From the NCBI RefSeq assembly GCF_007655005.1, contig NZ_SZVW01000006.1:186001-250000 (forward strand): DNA of 64,000 nt. The letters are read 5' to 3'. The position numbers and the translations under genes were made by a program. The stretch comes from Streptomyces tibetensis (GTDB taxonomy: Bacteria; Actinomycetota; Actinomycetes; Streptomycetales; Streptomycetaceae). Numbering within the stretch: position 1 is the stretch's first letter; each line of letters starts with the position of its first letter. Below the pieces are notes generated by a model. The model did not search any database and was not told the DNA's origin. It was given only the letters and a program-made list of their open reading frames with translations. Below, piece by piece: positions 54,066 to 60,929 of this stretch.

Positions 54066-54455
54066 TCAGATGTACTGGATGGGGCTGCAGTCGGTGTGCT
54101 GCGTGTCGCGGCAGATCTTCAGCCAGGTCGTCCCCAGCCCGCCCGGCTTCTGGAAGCGGACCGGGACGGAACCTGCGCCGCACTGCGTGCCCATCTTGAA
54201 CGGCGGCCCCGGTGTCAGGTCCACCGTCCACTGGATCCAGAGCGTGTAGCACCCGGAGCCGGTGTTGCGGAGTTCTCCCTCGACGGCGGTGTCCGGCCAG
54301 AGCCCTCCCGAGTCCACGGCCCGGGTCGTTCCCGACGCGGTGGCCGTCGCGTGGGAGACGGACCACCCCTCGGCCGCGTGGGCGGTCGTGCCGTGGGCGG
54401 ACAACGCCAGGGCGAGCAGCGCAGCGCCCGCCAGAGATGTCATCGTGCGTGACAT
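54066..54455 (-). CDS. Secreted Cys-containing protein in the RiPP cluster
   Basis: 129-residue protein with a signal peptide (MSRTMTSLAGAALLALALSA, cleavage near AHA). The mature part is beta-rich with four cysteines, including CYTLWIQWTVDLTPG and KICRDTQHTDCSP. No family recognised. ATG at 54455 follows GAAGGGA and lies 16 bases inside the end of the kinase-fold gene, so it is the third gene of an operon with the oxidoreductase. An outside role, such as binding or protection from the peptide product, is only a guess. Confidence 0.65.
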   Translation of the reverse strand: MSRTMTSLAGAALLALALSAHGTTAHAAEGWSVSHATATASGTTRAVDSGGLWPDTAVEGELRNTGSGCYTLWIQWTVDLTPGPPFKMGTQCGAGSVPVRFQKPGGLGTTWLKICRDTQHTDCSPIQYI

Positions 54456-55645
54456 GGGTCCGATCCCTTCTGTTGTGCCGGATGTCCCGGGGACGGCTCC
54501 GAAAGGGCGCCCTCGGCGGACGACCGTGGCGTGGGCCAGTCGAGACAGGGAGTGCCGTCCTCGCTGAGTGCTTCCGCGAGCAGGTCGCAGTAGTGGCGCA
54601 GGTCCTCGTGCCAGCCGACGAACGACGCGAAATCCCGCATGTGGACGGCCAGACGGAGGGTGGCCGCGCGTGCGGTGCCCGGCGGGACGGCTGCGGTGCC
54701 CGGCGGGACGGCTGCGGTGCCGTCGCCGCCGGTGTAGCCGCGGAGCAGGGCGTGGGCCGCGGCCGGGTAGTCGACCCTCGGGCCCTTTCCGGCGGAGCCG
54801 AGGCCACGGGCTGCGGCGGCGCGCAGTTCGTGCAACTCGCCGAGACTCCAGCCGAGATCGAGGGCCGGGTCGCCCCCGGTGACCTCCTCGCCGGTGAGCA
54901 GGGCGGTGTGGCCACCGGCGGTGGAGGGGACCAGCCAGCCGGTGCTGGGAGCTCCGTGCAGCAGGACCGCGCCGCCTCCGGGTGGCTCGTCCGCGGCCCC
55001 GGACCAGTCCGTCAGCCGGGCCCACAGTGAGGGACCGAGCCGGGTTCGGGCCAGTGTGCGCAGCCGGGACGTTCCTGGAGCGTCCTCGTCTCCGGAGAGC
55101 CAGGCCGTGAGCCGTCGCACTCCCTGGTGGGGCGGCCGTTCGGGGAGGTCCCACGGCTCCTGGTGCAGCCTTCGCAGGGTCCTGCCCAGACCCGCCAGCG
55201 CGTCGATCGAGAGCCGGAAGGCGGTGTCGTCGCCGGAGGGCAGCAGCCGTGCCACCGAGACGGCCCCGGGCACGCGGTAGAGCACGCCCGAGTCCGGTGG
55301 GGTCGACCCGTCCCGCGCGGAGCCGGCGGCCGGTTCGCCCAGGGCGAGCCGGGCGCCGCGCGGCGCTTCGGCGGTGCTGCGGGCCCCGGCCGCGGCCGTA
55401 CCGACGGCCCTGTCGACGCGGCGGAGTGCCGCGCCGGCCTCCGCCGGGGGGAGGCGCTGCGGTGCGGTGTGGGCCGGTCCCGGGGCACGCAGCCAGCTGA
55501 ATCCCGCGTCCCCGTGGTAGCGCACGGTGATCCGCAGATAGCGGGTCCCGTACTCACGTATGGTGACGGGCTCCGTGCCGGGAGGCCGTCCCGGGTCCGG
55601 CGGCCCCGCGGGCGCTGCCGGCCCGCAACGGACCGGCTCAGCCAC
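54440..55645 (-). CDS. APH-like phosphotransferase-fold protein with altered catalytic residues (RiPP cluster)
   Basis: 401-residue protein. The C-lobe resembles aminoglycoside phosphotransferases: LGRTLRRLHQEPWDLP, LLHGAPSTGWLV and GGDPALDLGWSLGEL. The usual HGDxxxxN catalytic loop reads HGAPSTGW, so the catalytic Asp and Asn are replaced, and the metal-binding Asp after it is not evident. APH-like proteins act in class V lanthipeptide and thioviridamide-type pathways, where phosphorylation precedes dehydration; here a scaffold role is possible. GTG start overlaps the oxidoreductase stop by eight bases. Confidence 0.65.
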   Translation of the reverse strand: MAEPVRCGPAAPAGPPDPGRPPGTEPVTIREYGTRYLRITVRYHGDAGFSWLRAPGPAHTAPQRLPPAEAGAALRRVDRAVGTAAAGARSTAEAPRGARLALGEPAAGSARDGSTPPDSGVLYRVPGAVSVARLLPSGDDTAFRLSIDALAGLGRTLRRLHQEPWDLPERPPHQGVRRLTAWLSGDEDAPGTSRLRTLARTRLGPSLWARLTDWSGAADEPPGGGAVLLHGAPSTGWLVPSTAGGHTALLTGEEVTGGDPALDLGWSLGELHELRAAAARGLGSAGKGPRVDYPAAAHALLRGYTGGDGTAAVPPGTAAVPPGTARAATLRLAVHMRDFASFVGWHEDLRHYCDLLAEALSEDGTPCLDWPTPRSSAEGALSEPSPGHPAQQKGSDPCHAR

Positions 55646-56627
55646 CGTTCCGCCGCCCGACCGCCTCGATGATCTCCCGGGTGTCCCGCAAAGCCGCTGA
55701 CTGCCCCTCGGTGAACATCACTCCGGCGCAGTTGAGAATCACCTCGTCGACGCCGGCGTTCCGGTACTTCTCCAGCTCTGCGGCGATGTGGTCGGCCGAG
55801 CCGTACAGGTACGTGCCACTGTCCACCAGAGCGGCGGCACCGGCCACCGGGTCCGCCGGGTCGACGGGCACGCCGGCCCGGCGCAGCATGTCCGTGTAGT
55901 GCTCCATGGTGAGGTGCCCGGAGGCGGCCGTGTGAGCGAGCACGTGCGGGTTCCGGCCCTCGCGCTCCACCGCGACATGGACGACGGTCGCGACCCGGCA
56001 GCGGGTGTCCCTGTCCCTGTCCTTGGCCCCTTCCTCCAGGGCGGGCAGCAGGGTCTCGGCGACATAGGCGGGCGGGGTCATCCAGGTGATGGCGACGTCG
56101 GCGACGCCGCCGGCGGTCCGGGCCATGTTGGGGCGCAGCACGCCCACGCCGACCTCCACGTGCGGATGCTCCATGGGGATCAACCGGCCCTGCAGGCTGT
56201 GGTAGTCGCCCGCGTGGTCGACGATCTCCCCGTCGAGCAGGGACCGAACGGTGCGCAGGTAGTCCGCGGCCATCGTGCGCGGGCTGGTGTACGGGCGTCC
56301 GTTGAGGCTGCGGACGAACGCCGTCGAGCCGACGCCGTAGCCGGCCACCACCGGCAGGCCGGTCAGCAGGGCGAGCGAGCGGGCCTGGAGGGCGGCCTCG
56401 TACGGATGGCGCAGCGGCATGAGGGTCACGCTGAGGCCGACGGGGACGCGCAGCCCGGCGCCGGCGAGGTGGGCGAACGCCTGGTGGGCCTCCACCTTGA
56501 GCGACTGGCCTGTCCACAGGCGGCGCACTCCGGTGTCGCGGACCAGCTCGGTGTGGGGCCGCAGGGAGTCCGGGGTCTCCGGCATGTTCGGCACGAGCAC
56601 GCTCGGAAGCACGTTGTCGGCGGTCAC
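55638..56627 (-). CDS. LLM-class, probably F420-dependent oxidoreductase (RiPP cluster)
   Basis: 329-residue luciferase-like monooxygenase-fold protein: RRLWTGQSLKVEAHQAFAHL, GLSVTLMPLRHPYEAALQA and PVVAGYGVGSTAFVRSL are typical of actinobacterial F420-dependent members. In the lexapeptide class V lanthipeptide pathway an F420H2-dependent reductase (LxmJ) reduces dehydroalanine to D-alanine; the Ser/Ala-rich precursor here makes the same role plausible. First gene of a three-gene minus operon. GTG start at 56627 follows GGAAGG. Confidence 0.82.
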   Translation of the reverse strand: MTADNVLPSVLVPNMPETPDSLRPHTELVRDTGVRRLWTGQSLKVEAHQAFAHLAGAGLRVPVGLSVTLMPLRHPYEAALQARSLALLTGLPVVAGYGVGSTAFVRSLNGRPYTSPRTMAADYLRTVRSLLDGEIVDHAGDYHSLQGRLIPMEHPHVEVGVGVLRPNMARTAGGVADVAITWMTPPAYVAETLLPALEEGAKDRDRDTRCRVATVVHVAVEREGRNPHVLAHTAASGHLTMEHYTDMLRRAGVPVDPADPVAGAAALVDSGTYLYGSADHIAAELEKYRNAGVDEVILNCAGVMFTEGQSAALRDTREIIEAVGRRNGG

Positions 56628-56687
56628 GGCTGGACACCTTCCTTATGTCGCTGGTGCTCTGACATCTGCCGGAGCTGTTGCTGTTCC

Positions 56688-56716
56688 TTGACGAACTGTT
56701 GTGTTTCTACTACGTT
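56688..56716 (+). promoter_or_regulatory. Promoter of the XRE gene, giving a leaderless transcript
   Basis: TTGACG (56688-56693), 17-base spacer, TACGTT (56711-56716). The ATG at 56723 is seven bases after the -10, so transcription would begin at or next to the start codon. Confidence 0.6.
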
Positions 56717-56722
56717 TTTTTC

Positions 56723-56995
56723 ATGAGCCCAGTGAGTCATCGCGAGGGAATGCAGATCTACAACCAGCTGAGAGTGCTCCGCGCCGAGCGTGGCCTCAGT
56801 CGCGTCGCGCTGGCCAAGCTGGTGGAGGTGCACCCGCAGACCATCGGCGCCATCGAGCGGGGTGACTACTTCCCGAGTCTCGACCTGGCGTTCCGGCTCA
56901 GCGACGTGTTCGAGCTTCCGGTGGAAGCGATCTTCAACCGCAAGCCCTTCGCCCCCCTCTCCGCCCAGCTGTACAACAAGGAGGACCGCTCGTGA
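56723..56995 (+). CDS. XRE-family regulator (RiPP cluster)
   Basis: 90-residue single-domain Cro/CI-type regulator: YNQLRVLRAERGLSRVALA and VEVHPQTIGAIERGDYFPS form the helix-turn-helix, followed by FRLSDVFELPVEAIF. Two starts are possible; 56723 is preferred because a good -35/-10 pair places the transcription start there (leaderless), while the ATG at 56750 has GAGGGA only two bases away. Coupled to a membrane protein gene by a 4-base overlap, a common pairing in actinobacteria and firmicutes. Confidence 0.85.
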   Translation: MSPVSHREGMQIYNQLRVLRAERGLSRVALAKLVEVHPQTIGAIERGDYFPSLDLAFRLSDVFELPVEAIFNRKPFAPLSAQLYNKEDRS

Positions 56996-57459
56996 GCCGG
57001 CAAGGTGTCAACGGGACGACGGATCTGGCGCGCAGTCCCATGCGTCCTGTGGCGCTCTCCCTCTGTGTGCTGAGCGCGGTCATGGTGGTGCTGTCACTCA
57101 TCTCGGACGGCAACGCGTTCTCCGACTCGTGGTGGCTCGTGGCCTTCGTGCTCTGGCTGCTGCTGTGGGGCGTGCTGCGCTCGATGACCCGCGGCGTGGC
57201 CGAACGGCCGCAGGTGGGACTGGACGAACGCGAGCGCGGGTTGCGCGACCAGGTCTCCTTCATCGGCTACCAGTGCGCGGTCGGCGCCGGCATGGTCGTC
57301 GTGCTGCTCATGGTCGTCTTCCAGAACCAGCCCGACATGATCGAGCGGATGCCCGCGCTGCTGACGACCCTCATGCTCACCGCGTCGGCAGTGCCCTCCG
57401 TCATCCTGGGAATGTCCGGAGTGGGCGTCGAGGACGCCGACGAGGACGAGGACGAGTGA
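56992..57459 (+). CDS. Four-helix membrane protein paired with the XRE regulator
   Basis: 155-residue protein with about four membrane helices (VALSLCVLSAVMVVLSLIS, WWLVAFVLWLLLWGVL, AVGAGMVVVLLMVVF, LLTTLMLTASAVPSVIL) and a conserved loop GLDERERGLRDQVSFIGYQ. The C-terminus is a string of Asp/Glu. GTG overlaps the XRE stop by four bases. Function unknown; such partners may anchor the regulator or sense the envelope. Followed by a textbook terminator. Confidence 0.75.
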   Translation: MSRQGVNGTTDLARSPMRPVALSLCVLSAVMVVLSLISDGNAFSDSWWLVAFVLWLLLWGVLRSMTRGVAERPQVGLDERERGLRDQVSFIGYQCAVGAGMVVVLLMVVFQNQPDMIERMPALLTTLMLTASAVPSVILGMSGVGVEDADEDEDE

Positions 57460-57499
57460 TTCGACCGGGGCGGAGCGGGAATCAGATTCTCGTGCGACA

Positions 57500-57546
57500 G
57501 GGCGGGTGCCCACCGATTGCGGCGGTGGGCACCCGCCCCTTTTTTT
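57500..57546 (+). terminator. Intrinsic terminator with U tract
   Basis: GGGCGGGTGCCCACC (57500-57514) pairs with its exact complement (57524-57538), then C and seven T. It ends the XRE operon and separates it from the convergent precursor gene. Confidence 0.9.
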
Positions 57547-57564
57547 CTCAGCGGGTCACGCGGT

Positions 57565-57744
57565 TCAGCAGGAGTGGTCGAAGGTGTTGTCGACCGAGAC
57601 AGCCGAGACGGCGGACGCGGCGGAGATGCACGCCTGCGACGAGGTGGTGATCGTGATGGTGGCGGCCGGGGCCTCCACGGCCGGAACGATCTCGTCGGCG
57701 GCGGCGTAGGTGGAGTAACCGCTGATGAGGGACTGGGTGTTCAT
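57565..57744 (-). CDS. RiPP precursor peptide (candidate, 59 aa)
   Basis: 59-residue peptide. Leader-like half: MNTQSLISGYSTYAAADEIV then PAVEAPA. Core-like half: from about residue 28, rich in Thr, Ser and Ala (ATITITTSSQACISAASA and SAVSAVSVDN), with only two Cys, Cys39 and the C-terminal Cys59. A core full of Ser/Thr with a final Cys fits lanthionine and possibly aminovinyl-cysteine formation. ATG at 57744 follows GGGAG. It lies amid an oxidoreductase, M16 peptidases, exporter and methyltransferase genes, divergent from the peptidases across a 37-bp palindrome. Confidence 0.78.
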   Translation of the reverse strand: MNTQSLISGYSTYAAADEIVPAVEAPAATITITTSSQACISAASAVSAVSVDNTFDHSC

Positions 57745-57856
57745 GTCGACTCCCGTGTTCTCGGATTTCTGATGGTGACCGGATCGGCGATTTCGGCAAC
57801 CGCGCTCTCCGGCCGTGGCAGAACCATTCCTCGAACGGTGCCGTGATGGCAACGGA

Positions 57857-57893
57857 GTTGACCGCATGCGGACACTGTCCGCAATCGGTCAAC
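57857..57893. promoter_or_regulatory. 37-bp nested palindrome in the precursor/peptidase promoter region
   Basis: Outer arms GTTGACCG (57857-57864) and CGGTCAAC (57886-57893) enclose GCGGACA (57868-57874), a central C and TGTCCGC (57876-57882). Sixteen of 18 base pairs match. It is the likely operator controlling precursor and peptidase genes. Confidence 0.7.
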
Positions 57894-57901
57894 GTTCCAT
57901 G

Positions 57902-57931
57902 TTGAGCCGGTACTTGAGTCGGTCCTATGCT
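57902..57931 (+). promoter_or_regulatory. Promoter of the M16 peptidase genes, leaderless
   Basis: TTGAGC (57902-57907), 18-base spacer, TATGCT (57926-57931). The peptidase ATG at 57939 is seven bases after the -10, implying a leaderless transcript. The 37-bp palindrome ends eight bases upstream of the -35. Confidence 0.6.
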
Positions 57932-57938
57932 CGCCGGG

Positions 57939-59252
57939 ATGAGCCGAGATCAGCTGCATCGCTTGGTATTGGACAATGGCCTTCGGGTGTTGCTGGCACC
58001 GAATCCCGTGGGCGCTTCGATCGGTGTTGCTGTGCACTACGGCGTTGGTTTCCGCACGGAACCCGAAGGGCGTACGGGCCTGGCGCATCTCTTCGAGCAC
58101 CTCATGTTCCGCGGGGGCAGGGGCGCCGAGCCGGAGGGTTATCTGCCACGGGTGCAGCGCGCCGGCGGATTCGGCGACGCCCGGACCCGCCAGGACGTGA
58201 CGGTTTACCATGCCGCCGGCCCCGCCTCCGCACTGGAAATGCTGCTCGCGCTCGAAGCGGACCGAATGCGCTCGCCCTGTATTTCCGCGCGAAACCTCCG
58301 CACACAGACAGCGGTGATCGACGAGGAAATCCGGCTCATGGTCCGCAATCGCCCGTACGGAACTCATCCCTGGGCACTGCCGAGGGCCCTGCACCGGCGC
58401 TCGGAGAACGCGAGGGACGGGTACGGCGAAACCGTCGACCTCGCCGCCTTCGACCTTGCGTTGTGTGAAAGGTTTTTCGCCGACCATTACGGTCCCGGAA
58501 ATGCCGTGGTGACCGTCACCGGCGCCTTCGACCGCCACACGGCGGAACGTCTCGCACGCCGGCACTTCGAGGACCTGCCGGCACGTGCGACGGTGCGGTC
58601 GCCCGATCCCCACGAGCCGGCGCCGGGAGAGGAGCGGCGGCTGACGGTCCTCGACCCGCACGCCGGTTCACCCGCCGTGGCGGTGGGCTACCGGATGCCG
58701 GACCCGGTCACCGAGCGCGCCGACTACCTCGCGCACCTCGTCCTGGCGGCGCTGCTCGGACAGGGCAGACACGCCCTGCTGCGCCGGGGTCCGACCGCGG
58801 CCGCGGGGGCGTCGAGCCTCTCGGTGGGCTGCGGTCTCTTCGGGCTGCCACTGGACACGGTGGGGCCGGATCTGCTGACGCTGTTCGCCGTGCACGAGCA
58901 CGAGCGAGGCGCTGGGCACGTCCTGGAAGCGCTCGACGGCACGCTGGAAGCACTGGCGACGAACGAGGTCGCTGCCGGGCAGTTGCGTGCCACGACCGCC
59001 CGCTGGGCCGCCCGGGCGATGCGCGAACTCGGTGATCCGGGTACCCGGGCGCAGTTGCTCGGCCTGCGGGAGACGCTTTTCGGCGAGGCAGAGCTGACCC
59101 ATGCGCTGCCCGAGCTCGTACGCGCCGGCGTGACCGGCGAACAGGTGAGCCGGGCGGCCGCCCGGCTCAGGTCCTCCCACCGGGCGGTCGTGCGCTTCGT
59201 GCCAGGACGCCAGGCCGTGCCGCGGGACATCGCACGGGAGACGACGGCATGA
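57939..59252 (+). CDS. M16 zinc peptidase, catalytic subunit (RiPP cluster)
   Basis: 437-residue M16B peptidase. Zinc site: HLFEHLMF gives the inverted motif His50-x-x-Glu53-His54, and Glu130 in VIDEE is at the expected distance of 76. Two-domain M16 fold. It is coupled by overlap to a second M16 protein that lacks the zinc motif; such pairs work as heterodimers. M16 pairs occur in lexapeptide/pristinin-type class V lanthipeptide clusters, where they are expected to remove the leader. ATG at 57939 is chosen over 57927 from the promoter position. Confidence 0.88.
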   Translation: MSRDQLHRLVLDNGLRVLLAPNPVGASIGVAVHYGVGFRTEPEGRTGLAHLFEHLMFRGGRGAEPEGYLPRVQRAGGFGDARTRQDVTVYHAAGPASALEMLLALEADRMRSPCISARNLRTQTAVIDEEIRLMVRNRPYGTHPWALPRALHRRSENARDGYGETVDLAAFDLALCERFFADHYGPGNAVVTVTGAFDRHTAERLARRHFEDLPARATVRSPDPHEPAPGEERRLTVLDPHAGSPAVAVGYRMPDPVTERADYLAHLVLAALLGQGRHALLRRGPTAAAGASSLSVGCGLFGLPLDTVGPDLLTLFAVHEHERGAGHVLEALDGTLEALATNEVAAGQLRATTARWAARAMRELGDPGTRAQLLGLRETLFGEAELTHALPELVRAGVTGEQVSRAAARLRSSHRAVVRFVPGRQAVPRDIARETTA

Positions 59253-60598
59253 CCGGTGGTGCGGCGAAGAAACTCCTCGGGTACGGCAGCCGGCCGGAGG
59301 CGAGCGCCGGGCAGGGGCGGCTGCCGCTGCCCGACGCCGACCTCACCCTCGGCAACGGACTGCGCGTGGTGGTGTGTTCGGCTCCCGTCGTCCCTCTGGT
59401 GGAGATCCGGCTCACCGTCCCCTACGCCGCCATGGCCCCCGGGGAGGTGGCGCACTGCCAGCTGCTGGCCGAGCTCCTGCTGCGCGGCACCGCCCACCGC
59501 AGCGCCGACGACCACGACGCGGCACTGGCCGCACACGGCGCCACCCTGGACGCCTCCGCGGACGCCCGCAAGATCACCGTCACGGGTCACACCATGGCCG
59601 ACGGCCTGCCCGCCGTACTCGCCCTGCTGGCCGAAGCCGTCGGCGGGCCCCGGCTGACCGAGGAAGCCGTCGCTCCCGAACGCGAACGCCTGGCACGCCG
59701 CATACGGCTGGCCACCCACCAGCCGGCGGCGCTCGCACAGCACGCGCTGCTGCGGCGCAGGTACGGCGAGGAGAGAGCCGCCCGCTGGCAGCCGACGCCC
59801 GAGCAGGCCGCCGCCTGCACGAGGGACGACCTGGCTCGGGTGCACGCGCGGCATCTGGGCGCCAGGAACGCGGTGCTCGTGCTGGTCGGAGACCTGGAGC
59901 CGGAGGAAACCCTGGCCTCGGTCACCGAGCTGTTCGAGGCGTGGCAGCCCGGACCCGAAGGCGACGTACCCGAGGTGCCGCCCTGGTTCCCCGGCGGCCC
60001 CCTGCGGCACATGGACCGGCCCGGGGCCGTCCAGAGCGTGATCCGGCTGGCCGCCCCGGCCCTGCCGCGAACGGACCCGGGCTACCCGGCCCTGCACCTG
60101 GCCCAGTTGGTCTTCGGGGGATCCTTCGCCTCGCGGCTGGTCGCGCGCCTGCGCGAGGACAAGGGGTACGCCTACCAGCTCGGTTCGGGTGTGGAGTCGG
60201 TGCCGGGTGCCTCGACGCTGATGGTCGAGGCCGACACCGCCGCCGAGCACACCGTCGAGGCTCTCGCGGTGATCAGGGAAGAACTGGAGCGCATGGCCGC
60301 GGATCCGCCCTCGCCGCGGGAGATCGACGCCGCCAGGAATTACGCGGCCGGTTCCACCGCGACGGCGATGTCGACACCGGGAGCCTTGGCGTCCGGGCTG
60401 GCGAACCTGCTGCATGTCGGGGTCGGTGCCGACTGGTTGCACAACTGGGGGCCGCTGCTGGACGGCGTGTCCCACGACCAGGTCGGCGAGGCGGCCCGCC
60501 GGTTCTTCCGGCCCGCCGATTTCACCGGGGTGGTCGTCGCCGACGAGAGGGCGGTGGCGCCCCTGCGGAACGGCGCCACCGGTGAAGTGAGCCTCTGA
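59249..60598 (+). CDS. M16 peptidase homologue, non-catalytic partner
   Basis: 449-residue M16B protein. Where HxxEH should be it reads CQLLAELLLRGT, so zinc cannot bind. It keeps the substrate-binding region FGGSFASRLVARLREDKGYAY (Arg/Tyr pair), which active partners often lack. It therefore likely completes the active site cavity of the preceding catalytic subunit. ATG overlaps that gene's stop (ATGA), fixing 1:1 co-expression. Ends at a 22-bp stem-loop. Confidence 0.87.
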   Translation: MTGGAAKKLLGYGSRPEASAGQGRLPLPDADLTLGNGLRVVVCSAPVVPLVEIRLTVPYAAMAPGEVAHCQLLAELLLRGTAHRSADDHDAALAAHGATLDASADARKITVTGHTMADGLPAVLALLAEAVGGPRLTEEAVAPERERLARRIRLATHQPAALAQHALLRRRYGEERAARWQPTPEQAAACTRDDLARVHARHLGARNAVLVLVGDLEPEETLASVTELFEAWQPGPEGDVPEVPPWFPGGPLRHMDRPGAVQSVIRLAAPALPRTDPGYPALHLAQLVFGGSFASRLVARLREDKGYAYQLGSGVESVPGASTLMVEADTAAEHTVEALAVIREELERMAADPPSPREIDAARNYAAGSTATAMSTPGALASGLANLLHVGVGADWLHNWGPLLDGVSHDQVGEAARRFFRPADFTGVVVADERAVAPLRNGATGEVSL

Positions 60599-60601
60599 CG
60601 G

Positions 60602-60651
60602 CCCGAGGGGCTGTGCTTCCGAGCGACCACTCGGAAGCACAGCCCCTCGGG
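60602..60651. terminator. 22-bp perfect stem-loop terminator
   Basis: Positions 60602-60623 pair fully with 60630-60651 around a 6-nt loop (CGACCA). It separates the peptidase operon from the convergent small-peptide/exporter genes. Confidence 0.85.
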
Positions 60652-60670
60652 GTGAGCCGATCAGGCGGGG

Positions 60671-60751
60671 TCAGCCCCGGCTCTTCTTGATTCCCGCGAC
60701 GACGGCGACGACAACGGCGATACCGACGGCGATCCAGAGGGCGGTGCTCAT
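60671..60751 (-). CDS. 26-aa membrane peptide (RiPP cluster)
   Basis: 26 residues: MSTALWIAVGIAVVVAVVAG then IKKSRG, a single hydrophobic helix with a positive C-terminal end, so it should sit in the membrane with its C-terminus inside. AAGGAG lies eight bases before the ATG at 60751, an excellent ribosome binding site, which argues that it is real despite its size. It lies downstream of the exporter genes. Possible roles are exporter accessory or immunity; no homologue is recognised. Confidence 0.6.
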   Translation of the reverse strand: MSTALWIAVGIAVVVAVVAGIKKSRG

Positions 60752-60779
60752 GAGGTGCTCCTTCGAGGTTTTTCGGCAG

Positions 60780-60929
60780 GGGGTCGGCCGGGGGGAGTAG
60801 GGGGTTGGCGGGGACAGCAGGGGGTCGGTCGGGACAAGGGGAGGGGGGTAGCAGGGGGCGGGGGACAGCAGGGATTCGGTCGGGGACAAAGGGGAGAGGG
60901 ACAGAAGAGGGTCGGTCGGGGACGGGGGA
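60780..60929. repeat. G-rich imperfect repeats
   Basis: Three imperfect copies of GGGGACAGCAGGG-TCGGTCGGGGACAA-type sequence start near 60811, 60861 and 60898. The plus strand has dense runs of three or more G, able to form G-quadruplexes. It fills the gap between the 26-aa peptide gene and the ABC permease gene. Confidence 0.6.
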
